Counted from the stretch's first letter, positions 33,297 through 44,852 are shown. The stretch is 64,000 bases of DNA from Euclidia mi (GCA_944739405.2 OX123182.2:15015326-15079325); one strand, 5' to 3'. Numbers and translations: made by a program. The notes: generated by a model from the letters alone, not told the origin.

Positions 33297-36200
33297 CACA
33301 TACATCTTTAATATATTCTCATAATAAATAAGTACATTTTTAAATATATCAATTATAAAAATACATTTAAAAATATAAAAATCATTATGGGGACCCACCA
33401 GTATCGGGAACAGGGTCCAAGCTACTGGTGGTTAGGGCTCCAGAGACAGGAACCGCCTCACTATGCGTGCCGTGTCCAAAAGTACCGCCTTCTGTATCAG
33501 ACCCTTGACCCAAGGATCCAACGCGAGCCTCTTAAGATGGTGGTCGAGGCTCTTGGCTATAAGACCATTCACTGTGACGATTATCGGCACAATAATTGCT
33601 GAATCGACATCCCACATGTCGACAATCTCGTGCGCCAAGTCCAGATATTTAATCAGCTTATCTTTCTCAGCCTTCACGAGATTCTCGTCATGAGGGATGG
33701 CGACATCGACAATTATTGCGCGGCGCTCTGATCGATCTACCACCACAATATCAGGTTTGTTGGCTACAACAGTCCTGTCTGTGATGATAGATCGATCCCA
33801 GTATAATGTAATATGACCACTTTACAGAACAGGTTCCGCCACATACCTGTAGTACGGCACCTCAACATCTACAAGCCTGTATTTCAGAGCAAGTTGCTGG
33901 TGAATGATCCTGGCTACTTGGTTATGCCTGTGCAAGTACTCGCCGTTAGCAAGACGCGAACAGCCGGAAACTATATGTCTGAGGGATTCACCAGGCCGGT
34001 GACACGCACGACAAATGTCCGTGGTGCCATCCCTCAGAATATATTTCCGGTAGTTATTCGTCTTGATAACTTCATCAGCAATTGCACAAACAAACCCTTC
34101 GGTTTCCCCAAAAAGGTCACCGAAGCGTAGCCAGTTCACCGAGGCTAAAAAGTCTACATCTGGCCCATGCAGGGTCCGGTAGAACCTGCCGTGAAGCTCC
34201 TTGCTCTGCCATACAAGCCTGCGATCATCAGTGCTAAGTACTACAGGTCTGCGCCAGCTGTCCTTAGAAAGACTGAGCGGGATAAACCCGGCGTCCACTG
34301 CTACAACATCGCGATGCACATCCACGTTCGCGTTGAGAAAATAATCTCTGAGGTTGTATACCTCGCGGTTATGCAGGGATTTGACATTTAGAAAGCCACG
34401 ACCCCCACACTTCCGCGGAATATACAACCTCATTACGGATGAGCGTGGATGATGCATCCGGTGTGCCGTCAGCAGTGTACGGACCTTTCGGTCTAAGGTG
34501 TCCAGTTCAGTCTGAGTCCACTTGAGTATGCCAAAGGAGTACATGAGAACCGGCATGACCCAACCGTTGCAAGCTCGAACCTTATTGCCACCTGATAAAA
34601 GACTATTCAGTACCTTTTTCAGGCGGCCAAAGAACCGCTCTTGCAACGATTGTTTCATGTCAGCCTCATTAATACTTAAAGCCTGTGATATACCCAAGTA
34701 TTTGTAGGTGTCGGTTCGGAGAAGTGATCTTAGGTTAATGGAATCTGAGAGTTGAATCCCTTCAGATTCCACCATCTTTCCTTGCTTTACATGAATCACA
34801 GCACATTTATCCACACCAAATTTCATGTTGATAGAATTACTAAAACTTTCTTTTTTTTTTAGTAAACTTATCAATTGAGGGTTGGTGTGGGCAAAGAGTT
34901 TTAAGTCATCCATGAACAAAAAGTGGGACACTACTCGACCACTTCTTCGTAACCTGTAACCTAGCCCTGAACCCTCCAGCAAGGTACTGAGAGGATTCAG
35001 TGCTAAGCAAAACCATAATGGACTCAGACTATCACCCTGGAAGATACCTCGCTCAATCTTCACAAGTTCGCCATTCCCCTGGATCCGTCGGCACCCTGGA
35101 TAGCCAAGAACCGTTTTCCATTGCCCCATACATGACTTTAAGAAGGTGCGTAGAGTTGTATTTATTTTATACAACTCCATCACCCTCAAAAGCCACGTAT
35201 GAGGCACAGAATCGTACGCTTTCTTGTAATCTATCCAACATGCCGCCAGATCCTTTCGGTTACGACGAACTTGCTGGGTAATGGTCATATCAATAAGGAG
35301 GAGCTCCTTAGTACCACGAGCCCCCTTCCTACATCCATTCTGAGTGTCTGACATAATTGAATTCAATTCAACATGTTTTGATATTTTAGCATTCAGAATA
35401 GATGTAAGAAGTTTATAGACCGATGGCAAACATGTAATCGGTCTATAATTACCGGGCTCTGTGGTACTACCTGTCTTGTGGAGCAAGTGGGTTACTCCAG
35501 TTGTCATAAAATCTGGGATCGAACCAGATTCTAGGGATGATTGAAACTGGGATGCTAAGCAGCCATGTGAACTACGTAGCCATTTCAGCCAGAAATTGTG
35601 CAGTCCATCCGGTCCTGGCGCTTTCCAATTTGATAACGAACGGACTGCACTTGTAACATCTTCGTTGGAAATTACTACGTTTTCCATTTCTGGAATGTGT
35701 TCACATGACCGCTCAACATCCCGCTTCCAACCACCCTCTGTGTGGCCAATAGGCGCCGACCATATGCTACGCCAAAATTTGTTAGTGGCGTCTGCATCCG
35801 GCAGCTGCCCATTAGCCACATCTTGGGCTGGTCGGTCCCAGTTTCTATAAACCCACTTTTGGTCCCTTTGAAATGCACGATTCAAGGTATATCGGTCCAC
35901 GCGTTTTTTATATCTGCGTATCCGGTTTGCCCATGCATAGACTTTCTGCTTTAGGAAGTCAATGCGCTCCGTGAGCCGAGATGTATAGTCATGAGGACTG
36001 ATACCTGTCCCCAAGAAGGCTCGGCGCACAAAGCGCATGACCCTGGGACGTGTATTCCCAGACCTAAAGCAGATTAGCTTACCGATAAGTGCCCTTGTCT
36101 CAGCAATTCACCGTTCAATTCTGTACTGCCACGCCGGGATAGCAGATCTTTGTCGCATGCCAGTATCACGTTCATGAAACTTGACACCTGCCATACGACA

Positions 36201-36403
36201 AGCCGCTACGGCGGCGCAGTACAAAATTGAGTGCGTATCACCAAGATTCTCACTATTCTCTAGAAAACTAGGTAATAGCGAGTCAAGGGCACCTACCAGC
36301 GCTATATTACGCCTATGCATAGGCAACCGGGGCAGGCGCGGCCTAATTGTTGGTGACATGTACCGATATTCCCCAATCGCACATTTCAAAGCATCCATAA
36401 CCT
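33297..36403 (-). mobile_element. Dong/R4-type LINE in a TAA repeat
   Basis: Minus-strand element of about 3.1 kb flanked by (TTA)n on both sides (33280-33296 and 36404-36419), i.e. TAA repeats on its own strand. Dong of Bombyx mori is known to insert into TAA repeats. The reading frame begins only five bases inside the right edge, so the element is probably 5'-truncated. The 3' UTR is about 135 bp. Confidence 0.85.
33432..36398 (-). pseudogene. Dong/R4-type ORF with two in-frame stops
   Basis: One continuous frame of about 989 codons, interrupted only by TGA (36107-36105) and TAA (33824-33822). RT motifs: NYRPITCLPS, CWIDYKKAYDSV, FQGDSLSPLW and catalytic FMDD (34916-34905). A Cys/His cluster CRACHRPGESLRHIVSGC lies near 34020-33965. 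The last part has NKPDIVVVDR and VDVAIPHDENL, the PD-(D/E)XK endonuclease of R4/Dong-type LINEs, and ends in GLIQKAVLLDTARIVRRFL. Both stops could be single substitutions, so the copy is young but dead. Confidence 0.9.
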
Positions 36404-36429
36404 TTATTATTATTATTATGTTGACGGTT

Positions 36430-36662
36430 ATATTTTCGAATGGCGGAGTTTTGCGACTCTATCGTCAATATCTTCTTAGCGCAAGACGTTCTGGACTGGC
36501 GACCACGTACTGCACGCCGCAGCAGGGGTAGGCCTCCCGCAAGGTGGACCGACGATCTGGTTAAGATCGCGGGAAGCGGTTGGATGCGGGTGGCTCAAAA
36601 TCGGTCTGTGTGGAGAACCTTGAGGGAGGCTTTTGTCCAGCAGTGGATGTCTCTAGGCTGAC
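36430..36662 (+). pseudogene. RTE-clade ORF C-terminal fragment
   Basis: About 70 codons: VLDWRPRTARRSRGRPPARW, then AGSGWMRVAQNRSVWRTLRE and AFVQQWMS before a TGA stop at 36660-36662. This is the end of a BovB-like RTE ORF2 (pattern 'WRPR..R..GRP..RW.DD....AG..W...A'). It differs from the RTE in the array. All upstream domains are missing. It directly follows the TAA repeat that bounds the Dong-type element. Confidence 0.75.
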
Positions 36663-36689
36663 ATGATAATCCAAGACTTTCGCCATGGT

Positions 36690-36895
36690 GTCCGGGGTCC
36701 GCATTTTTTTAGGCGACGTCGGCTACAGCCCGTAGTATCAAGCGACTTTACAATCAATCAACCAACGGACACAAATATGCCCAGACCCGAAATAACAATT
36801 TGTGGATCGCCCAAAGTGTTATCCCGTGTGGAATTCAAACCCTCAGTCCCGCAGTGTTAAGCAGCGAGGCGGCCGTTTAAACCACTACGTCATTC
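36690..36895 (-). mobile_element. tRNA-headed SINE, degraded
   Basis: On the minus strand: head GTGGTTTAAACGGCCGCCTC, a B-box-like GGGTTTGAATTCC and a body that ends near the GCCGACGTCGCC stretch. Related heads are at 46485-46675 and 47435-47600. Confidence 0.6.
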
Positions 36896-37010
36896 ATGCT
36901 GCCGAAGTTGAGATTACAGAAAGCAGATACATTTTCGTTAACCATAGGTGAGTTGTTGTATACAACAAGTCTAAAAAGCTAAATAATTATACTGCTTTTA
37001 TGAACATTTT

Positions 37011-37238
37011 GTCCGTGTGGTGACGGATTAAGAATACGAAATGTCACCACCCCATATCATCCCATGGGTGTCGTAAGAGCCGACAGAGGTAGCATATTAT
37101 GCAGAGAACAGCACTGTAAGAGAAGGAAAACTTGATACAAACCCTATACTAACCCGTTTGGCCAGCGTGGTATAGTAGGCCAATTCCTCCTTTCAAAGGA
37201 GAGGCCTAGACCAGCAGTGGACTGTTAAAGGCTGATGA
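37011..37238 (+). repeat. Dispersed repeat, GACGGATTAAGAATACG family
   Basis: About 228 bp from GTCCGTGTGGTGACGGATTA to CAGCAGTGGACTG plus GCTGATGA. Copies are at 62280-62514 (+) and 48847-49004 (-). It includes CCAATTCCTCCTTTCAAAGG, a small inverted repeat. The ends (short GAT repeats) suggest retroposition. Confidence 0.75.
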
Positions 37239-37334
37239 ACTCTTATATCTGGTCCGTCTACTAGCAATTTCCTGATAAAAATATTTTTTTATCCACTTTC
37301 TATCTATAAAGCGCTTAGCTAGTTCTAGTTCAAA

Positions 37335-37973
37335 AAATATATAACATAGATACATACAAACATAAACTCACGCTTATGTCCCGGAGGGGTAGGCAGAGAC
37401 TACGGAACGCCATTTGCAACGATCCTGACATACCTCTCTTGCTTCGTTCACTCCCATCAAGTTTCTCATGCATGCTCTTCTGTTTAGGGTACTTCTGACC
37501 TGTCCTTTTTTTAGAATGTCTCCAATCTGGTCATAGAATGTCCGCCTAGGTCTTCCCCTTCGTCCTTTCCCATTCACACTTGCCTTATACATCTTCTTTG
37601 TCAGTCTTTCGTCATCCATCCTCTCCATGTGCCCAAACCATCTTAACGTGCCTTTCTCGATGCTTGTCACTACATCTTGTTTTACCCCATACCACTCTCG
37701 TATCGCACAATTCTTTACTCTGTCGGTCAAAGACACATCACACATACTTCTCAGTGCTCTCATTTCTACAGCATTTATTCTATTTTCAAGTCTCTTCTGC
37801 CATACCCAACTTTCACTACCATACATAAGGGTAGGCTTTAACACCCCTCTATGCACAGCCAAACGTGCCTTTTTGGACACGTTTTGACTGATCATAAACG
37901 CCTTCAGAACTCCATTCACACTATTACCTGCATTAACTCTTCTTACAAGATTTAATCCACCTATTCTTCTCAC
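37335..37973 (-). pseudogene. RTE C-terminal fragment, same family as the array RTE
   Basis: A frame of about 199 codons (start near 37973, stop at 37374) aligns with the end of the array RTE: RRVNAGNSVNGVLKAFM, LMYGSESWVWQK, LRWFGHMERMDDERLTK, GRPRRTFYDQIGDILKKGQV, SAYPSG. It is 5'-truncated and more diverged, and ends in ATGT-type repeats (37335-37370, seen as TACA). No RT domain is left. Confidence 0.85.
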
Positions 37974-39240
37974 TCAACACAGGTAACTATCCTTTGAGTT
38001 CAATCTTCCAATTATTTATACTCGCCATTTTTAAAATTGCTTATGACGTCTTCAAAACAATAACTGCATTGTATCCGCAAACCTCGCCACGTATTGAAAA
38101 CTGACGTTATTTGCTCATAGCTAGCTAACAAATTTAATGAACGAATCTACTAACTAATACTGTTTAGTTTGGTTATTCACGAACAACGCCACGACAAAAT
38201 TTGGAAAATGCGACTGTCAAAATTACATACTAGAACAGTGGCACTGCTAATTAGACGGTAAATAGTTTTGGAAAGTTTGGTAAAACGCGTCTGTATATTC
38301 CAAGAGAGGTAACTAAAAGTTTAGAAAAGACATAATTATAGTTTGACAAAATTAAATATGCGGTTAGATGCCAATTATTAGATAAATATCAGTGCAGTAA
38401 TCTATTACGCAAATGGTCTTGAGTTCAAAGTCACGGCGAGCCCAACTGACTAGCCAAACATAATTGTGTATTAATTTGTTAAAATTTGTTTGCTAATAGA
38501 GATGAGACGTTTTTACTAGAACGGATCAAATATACATTCCAATCGTCAAGATATCGAGTCCAACTAGTATTCAATTAACATATTTTGCACATTATTTAAC
38601 ATATTTATAATAAAGTTAGATAGATAATTCTTTATTTTGCAAATATACTGCTGGTACAAATCTGGTAAATTTATTGTACAAACATAGCAAATACACATTG
38701 GCGGCCTTATCGCAAAATGCGAAAAGCATAGGAACGTATTATGCATGCTTTCTAGAAATTATTTTACTATTTTGTCGCGTGAGATTAGAAAATATATGTC
38801 ACAGATGACAAAAAACACAACGGCAATTACAAAGACGTGGTTTTTCAAACATTACAAGGCCGTTTTATATTTTTTGTTGATTATTTATTAATATTATTCC
38901 CTATTTGTTTAGGATAGCATCAAAGTACAATGACAATAATAGTCAAATCTATGAAATAACTTAATTGCTTGACAAGTTATATTAATAAAATAATGATATC
39001 ATTAATTTCCTATGTTATTCTTGACAAAATTGACGTCGAAGTATTAAGCTATTAAACAATTAAAACCAACGATTCATTTTAATTGTATAATAGCTTAATA
39101 ACAATAGTTGGTCCAAAATACTCGTGGCAGTTAGTACAATTATGCTAAGCGTTATTATGTTAAATACTTTTGTTGAATGTTATTTAATTATTGCTTCAAC
39201 AAATTTGACTGCACATTATAGCATAGTGAGTGAATATCAA
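37974..39240. other. Non-coding stretch, no supported gene
   Basis: AT-rich. The only recognisable part is 38590-38730 (minus), GATAAGGCCGCCAATG plus CAAAATAAAG, a decayed relative of the LINE 3' end at 33155-33296. Confidence 0.5.
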
Positions 39241-39244
39241 TTAT

Positions 39245-39500
39245 TATCGCTTGTACCGTGCCTCGGAGAGTACGTTAAGCCGTCGGTCCCGGTTGGCATG
39301 AAGATCTTTGACAGTCGTTACAGGGCGTCAGTACCTCTAAATAAACTGACACTAGTCTAAGCTATGGAATATAGCTATCCCTTCGGGTTGCGGAGGTCAG
39401 ACAGGCAGTCGCTCTGTGGAAAAGCTAATATTCAGCCAAATCCGGTTAGACTAGTAAGCGGACCCCAGGTTGAAACTGGGATAACGCTAGGAGGATGATT
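39245..39500 (+). repeat. Lepidopteran-type dispersed repeat, 3' end
   Basis: The phrases GTGCCTCGGAGAG, GTTAAGCCGTCGGTCCCGGT, GGAGGTCAGACAGGCAGTCG, ATCCGGTTAGACT and GCTAGGAGGATGAT come in the order of a common lepidopteran LINE 3' end, from memory. The usual GATGAT tail is cut off by the next repeat. Confidence 0.65.
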
Positions 39501-39645
39501 ATAACATAGTGAGAGAGTAGAGTCTGCCAACCCGCACTTTGCCAGCGTGTTGGATTTTGGCCATACCCTCTCATAGTGAGAAGAGGCCCGAGCCCAGCAC
39601 TGGGACAGCAGTGTATATACAGGGCTGACGATGATGATGATGACA
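39501..39645 (+). repeat. SINE 3' part (CCAACCCGCACTT family)
   Basis: TCTGCCAACCCGCACTTTGC, GAAGAGGCCCGAGCCCAGCA, ending in (GAT)n. It is the 3' half of the family seen in full at 41740-42046 and 45470-45788. Confidence 0.7.
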
Positions 39646-40140
39646 GCACAGTAGTTTAAACGCCTACCTTGTTGCTCAGTGCTGAGCCTAATATTGTGGC
39701 ATTGATTGACAACACTTTCTTTGATTCATAATTTGTAGTTTCGAGTCTTGTTTCTATTTGCGTCCATTGATTAAATATTTGTACGCCACACAAGTTTAAT
39801 TCTCAGTGCCAGCGAGTCACTTTTAATTTTTGAGTAACGACAACATATAAACAATCTTTATTCATTTACAGTAAAGTAAATGTACCCAGGTAAACAAATT
39901 TAGATATAACTTTTTTGAAAATTACAAGTTGCATAGAAGGTTACATTTTTCTAACCATTTAAAAATTGTAAAGATTCTAAAGATGTATTAGGGGGCAATG
40001 AATCAATTAACTTTGACACAGTTCTCGCATGTAATATAAAATTAATGAAATAGTGTATCAAAAGGGTGTATGGGGTTCCCACCAAGAACTTAGGGTCCTA
40101 AGCCAACCTCACCTGCAAGTGGTGCACCTGCCGATCAACG
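39646..40140. other. Non-coding stretch, no supported gene
   Basis: AT-rich. I see nothing recognisable. Confidence 0.5.
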
Positions 40141-40293
40141 AACGAGGCTCTGGCAAACAAAATATCCCGATAAGCGGCAATAGGCTCGCCACCTATTACG
40201 TGGCATCAAAACCTGGTGAAAAGTGGGCGTTTAATATGCCTCTGCCTACCCCTTCAGGGAAACAGGCGTGAGTCTATGTGTATGTATGTATGT
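40141..40293 (+). mobile_element. SINE 3' half with RTE-type tail
   Basis: GGCAATAGGCTCGCCACCTA, then CTCTGCCTACCCCTTCAGGG, CAGGCGTGAGTCTATG and ATGT repeats. The last 50 bases match the 3' end of the array RTE, from its final codons through the microsatellite. Confidence 0.75.
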
Positions 40294-40607
40294 AATTTTC
40301 TGTATATTTTTATAGAAAGGGGGCGTTTACATTTCTGTAATTGCAAGCAAAACCTGTTATGTCTGGTATACATAATGTACTCCAAAATAAGCCTTCCGAT
40401 TGCTTTCAAAAACTACGATCACGACTCCAAACTAAATAAGAAGAGGGTCTTTGAAATTTCATTTCAACCACAACGGCTTTCTCAACGAGAGCCTTTGCAA
40501 AGCCAACGATGTAAACGAAGTTGTATTTTATAAAACGATGTTATGGAATCCGACACTTTCGTTAGTAGATTCGGTGTAAGTTCATCGGTATATTCAATAT
40601 AATATAT

Positions 40608-40862
40608 ATATTTTTTATAGACTCACACCTGTGTCCCCGAAGGGGTAGGCAGAGGTGTAATATTACACCCACATTTATCCTTAATTTTTAGGTCCCACGT
40701 AAAAGAGGCCAATCTTATTGCCGCTACCGGGCACATCACCAGACTCCGTGCTGCTACTGAGAATTCGAAAAAACCCAGTAACACTTTTGCCCGACCCGGG
40801 AGTCATACCCGGGACCTCCAACTAGCAGCCGCATACGCTATCCACCAGGGAAGCAGTCATCA
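40608..40862 (-). mobile_element. tRNA-headed SINE with RTE-type tail
   Basis: Minus strand: head GGTGGATAGCGTATGCGGCT, body AGCAGCACGGAGTCTGG and the tail CTCTGCCTACCCCTTCGGGG. The left edge (40608-40632) carries the end of the tail. Confidence 0.78.
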
Positions 40863-41030
40863 TGTTACTTTGTACTGTTCCTACGGGATATATACCACGT
40901 AACTTTGTTTTGAGTAACCAATATTTCGGCACTGTTGCAAGCGCCATGTTCACGGATGTACAGTCATCATGTTCTCGGAAAATTATAGTTCTAAGGGTTA
41001 GTTTCTGTTAGAATATTTCAGTTAGAATAA

Positions 41031-41307
41031 AGCGGCGGTAGCCCAGTGGTGTACGTAACGGACTGCCCAGATGAAGGTCTCGGGTTCGATCCCCAGGTAC
41101 CTCGGGCACACACCTCTGACTTTTCGAAGTTATGTGTGTATTAAAAATGTTAATTATCGCTCGCTTAATAATGTGCCCGGTAGATGGCAATAGGCTCGCC
41201 CCCTATTACATTGGGACCTAAACATATCTGGCGAAGTGTGGGTGTGTAATACACCTCTGCCTACCCCTTCGGGGATAAAAGGCGTGAAGATATGTTATGT
41301 TATGTTT
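41031..41307 (+). mobile_element. tRNA-headed SINE with RTE-type tail, complete
   Basis: Head TAGCCCAGTGGTGTACG (A box region) and B box GGGTTCGATCCCC (41082-41094), body CTGACTTTTCGAAGTTATG and GGCAATAGGCTCGCCCCCTA, tail CTCTGCCTACCCCTTCGGGG and TATGTTATGTTATGTT. It looks complete from head to tail. Confidence 0.82.
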
Positions 41308-41739
41308 CTGTTAGAAAATATTACTTGGATAATTCTTTAAAGAATTCTCATTTTGCAGCCTGCAAACGAACTTGACATATTCTGATCCAAAGTACTGTCC
41401 TACTACTGTACCGCCAAGGTGTACAGGCAACATTATCTTTAAAATTTACTTGAAAAATCCCCTTTTCTCACACCTGTCTACCACTTACAGCGCACTATGC
41501 ACAATCCCACCCACATATGAACCCACTCTCAGCCATTGTTGTCTCCAATTGAAGCCACAAGATTAATGCCCTCAATTTTATTCCCTTTATTAGTAGCTTA
41601 CATCACTGGTGACGAAGCTAATAATAACCTAGTTCACTACACTATATTTTAGATGAGTTGACTAGTTATGGATATCAGCCAAAACACGATATTTATTTTG
41701 GAGTATCCGATATAATAGCTGCTACAGCAGCTATAGCTG

Positions 41740-42046
41740 AATGGAGAGACCGACGGACTGCCACGGAGAGAGTCTCGGGTTCGAATCTATGGCACGCACC
41801 AATGACTTTTCGAAGTTATGTGCGTATTAAATTGTTAATTATCGCTCGCTGAACGGTGAAGGAAAACATCGTGAGGAAACCTGCATGTCTGAGAGTTCTC
41901 CATAATGTTCTCGAAAGACATGTAAAGTCTGCCAACCCGCACTTGGCCAGCGTTGTGGACTATGGCCTTACCCTTCTCATAATGATAGAGATAATGAGAA
42001 GAGGTCCGTGCCCACCAGTGGGACAGTATAAAGGGCAGATGATAAT
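41740..42046 (+). mobile_element. tRNA-headed SINE, CCAACCCGCACTT family
   Basis: A B box GGTTCGAATC at 41778-41787, then ATGACTTTTCGAAGTTATG, AAAACATCGTGAGGAAACCT, TCTGCCAACCCGCACTTGGC and a GAT-type tail. Its 5' part resembles the 41031 SINE while its 3' part differs, so heads and tails are exchanged between families. Confidence 0.78.
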
Positions 42047-43194
42047 CCGATATAATAGGCATTGTTGCAAGCGTCGCTCGTCAGCGGTGTCATATGGAAT
42101 ACTTGAAGCAAAGTCCGGAAAGACAGTTTCAAAGTAAGTCAAATGATTTACAGTAAACTACAATAATGGTTGTACAATTGTTGCGGATGTCCGTAACTAC
42201 GCCCGCTCATTATATTTCATATTAAGGGGTTTCTTCCTATTTCTGGAGAATTTCGGGACATCCCTTCTTAGTACATCCCTACGCTCCCCTCAAAAACTCA
42301 CTTGCATTGCTTACGGCTTGTTGAAAATGCCACATTTAAATGAGAGCACTACCGCTTTTCAAAGGACTCGCAAAGCCAGTGGTCCGGGTTCTTCCGTTTT
42401 GTTCCGTCCGTCTCAGGACATCAAAACATCTTGTATATCGTTCTTTAAACCTATTTTACAGCGGTATCAAAAAAGGGGCGTACCATTACAATAGAATTAA
42501 AAGCTGTTACACACAATTCGTGTTAACCTTATCGTGTGAACAACGTTGACATATATGTATATGTCAACGTTGTTCACACGATAAGGTTACATATGTATGT
42601 TGCATGTGTCTTGACGTGTAAATTAGTCCCGGTCCACCCGGTCCGCGCGACTTAGGTTAATACGTACGCGATGTAAACACGACTCCTAATTATTATAATG
42701 AGGTGTTTCGTGAAGGTAACCGTCACAATGTGCCGTGGGTTGAAGTTTAGTGCAGGGTTACAATAATTTTAACAGATTAAGTTGTACAGAAACAGAAGTC
42801 TTTATGTATTAGTTTAAATTTTTCGAGAAGTTGCGGTAGAAATACAAGTCATTAAAATCCAAGAAATTATTGGCGCGCATTTCTTGCCTGGAGAACGGCA
42901 TCGGTTCGTGTAGTCGACATGGCTTAAGACAAGGCAATGAGCCTGCGTCAACGTTAACATCATTAGGATAAATTCATGTTCTTTCGGTAAGAGAGAACGG
43001 TAGAAACCCAATAAATCGGGCCCTGCTCTACAGCTACTATTGCTCATTGTTCTTCCTTCTACCCAAGACTCGCCGAGCCTACCCCTTTCCACCAGGTTAC
43101 AACATACTATTTTCTGTTGATACGTTGGAGACTCATTTGCCCTTATACCTCCTTCACCACTATACGATTTAAGTTTGCTAGCGGAAAAGGTAGA
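42047..43194. other. Non-coding stretch with a long palindrome
   Basis: No supported gene. The 136-codon frame on the minus strand (43224-42814) starts inside an RTE fragment and then has no recognisable content. Confidence 0.5.
42524..42589. repeat. 66-bp near-perfect palindrome
   Basis: Two 32-base arms (42524-42555 and 42558-42589) are exact reverse complements around a 2-base centre, TG. The DNA could extrude a cruciform, and an RNA would fold into a long hairpin. Confidence 0.95.
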
Positions 43195-43425
43195 GAAAGA
43201 GAGATTGACTTGATCCACCCACATCCAAGCGGTGCCCGCGATCCCAACAATTTCGTAGGTTCACCCTACGCGAGGCCTACCTCTGCTACGTGATCCGGTG
43301 CGTGATCGCCACTCCAGAACCTTTCTGCTGCAACAGCCATTGGTTCTGCTAGCTATGTGCCCTGCCCACGTCCACTTCATTTCGACTATTCAAAGAACTA
43401 TGACAGTGACGCGTGCCTAACAGAG
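43195..43425 (-). pseudogene. RTE-clade ORF C-terminal fragment
   Basis: Minus-strand reading gives KWTWAGHIASRTNG, VLEWRSRTGSRSRGRPR and AGTAWMWVDQV with stops in between. It is the BovB-like RTE C-terminus (compare 36430-36662), badly decayed. Confidence 0.65.
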
Positions 43426-43779
43426 TCTAATGTACAGTAGGGTCGCAGCTTCAGCCCAATTATAAAGATAAGTATATTATTATGTCGATTACAATTTACT
43501 TAAACAGAATTTACGATTTATTACAAGTACAATTACTTAGAAGTGTACAAGAGATATAGGAAGGCACATTTTAGTTAACAAGAAAAGGCCTGAAATTTGG
43601 CCACGACATAATTAGCGATCAGAGCAGTGGTTTAACCCTAATTGTGTTGTAGAGGTCAGCAATTGGCCCAAGTCAATATTTGTGATGAGCCACATCTGAT
43701 TACTGCAGGCTCCAAGCCAAACCAGCAACGCACTCCATTTTATGTTTGTTTAGTTAGAAGAATAATGTTATTAAGACTT
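43426..43779. other. Non-coding stretch, no supported gene
   Basis: I see nothing recognisable. Confidence 0.5.
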
Positions 43780-44010
43780 CTGCCTTCGTTGTGCAGTGGA
43801 TAGCGTATGCGTCTGCTGGTATCGAAGTCCCGGCTTCGATTCCTGTGTCCGGCAAATGTGTTACTGAGTTTTTCCGAATACTCAGAAGCCGCACGGAGTC
43901 TGGCAATGGGCTCGCCCCCTATTATGTGGCCTACAATTCATAACAATGCGAAATATGTATGTAATAATACATCTCTGCCGACCCCTTCAGGGATACTGGT
44001 GTATCCCTGT
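43780..44010 (+). mobile_element. tRNA-headed SINE with RTE-type tail
   Basis: Head GTGCAGTGGATAGCGTATGC and B-box-like GGCTTCGATTCC, body GAAGCCGCACGGAGTCTGGC and GGGCTCGCCCCCTATTATG, tail CTCTGCCGACCCCTTCAGGG. It is the same family as 40608-40862. Confidence 0.78.
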
Positions 44011-44030
44011 AAAAAAAGACTACTAACCTG

Positions 44031-44357
44031 TTGGTGTAAAGGTTAGTGACTCTTACTGCTACGCTAAAGGTCCTGGGTTCGATTCTCACCCAGGATAAAT
44101 CTGTTTGTATAATACTTACGTTCTATATGAACAGCTATATATGTATTTATACCTTAAAATAAGTTAACTATCGCGAGTAAGCTAAATAAAACTGTCATGT
44201 AAACAAATCACTAAAGTTTAAAATCGATTCTCCAATACTAATCTTAATTACGTTGATATTTAAGAATATATAAGTGTGTTTATCAGTTATCTAGTTACCA
44301 AAGCATAAGCTCTGCTTAGTTGGAGATCAGATGACCCTGTGTGGTTTGTTCCAAGAT
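44031..44357 (+). mobile_element. tRNA-headed SINE
   Basis: Head GTTGGTGTAAAGGTTAGTG with B box GGGTTCGATTC (near 44074), and a 3' end with ATAAGCTCTGCTTAGTTGGA and TTGTTCCAAGATA. The tail matches the SINE at 31557-31823 in type. The middle (44100-44300) is diverged. Confidence 0.65.
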
Positions 44358-44659
44358 ACAAAAAACATACTTAGAATAGCTTTTGTCCACAACAAAAGCT
44401 ATTAATTATCGATCATACGGTTTGAATTTGAGTTTAGATTAGATGTACCTTGACATCGCTGGTAAAGTGATGTTCTATTTCACTAAAAGCTATAGAAACT
44501 TTCGTTTATTTTCTCTTTAACATAGGTTTTGAAGACACACACTTCAAAATAATGATACCCTCTCTTCATACCACGAACAGAAATATTCAAAACCTTCGCC
44601 GACTTAGAAATTTATCCAAAGGACCACGGATAGGAACAAATTTACGTCATGCAATCATC

Positions 44660-44852
44660 AAATCTCACGGTAGCCCTATCCCCTATTCCTTCTCCCTCAT
44701 CCCACTCCTCATCCTATCCCTTTTCCCAAACCCAAGGGGCGGCAACGCACTTATGACTCCTGTGGTGTTACTTTTGACCATGGGCAGCGGTAATTGCTTA
44801 CCATCAGGCGATCCGTATGCTCGTTTGCCGCCTATTACTATAAAAAAAAACA
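44660..44852 (+). repeat. Retroposon 3' end (CTTACCATCAGG family)
   Basis: GGCGGCAACGCACTTATGAC, GGTAATTGCTTACCATCAGG and CCGTATGCTCGTTTGCC, then an A-run. This 3' end is widespread in Lepidoptera, as I recall it. The parent element is not in the window. Confidence 0.7.

Noticed and set aside
36181..36531. Plus-strand frame spanning the TTA repeat
   Set aside because: It runs antisense through the Dong-type ORF and into the RTE relic; the translated microsatellite shows it is accidental.
42814..43224. A 136-codon minus-strand frame as a gene
   Set aside because: Its start overlaps an RTE C-terminal relic and the rest has no recognisable domain or compositional sign of coding.
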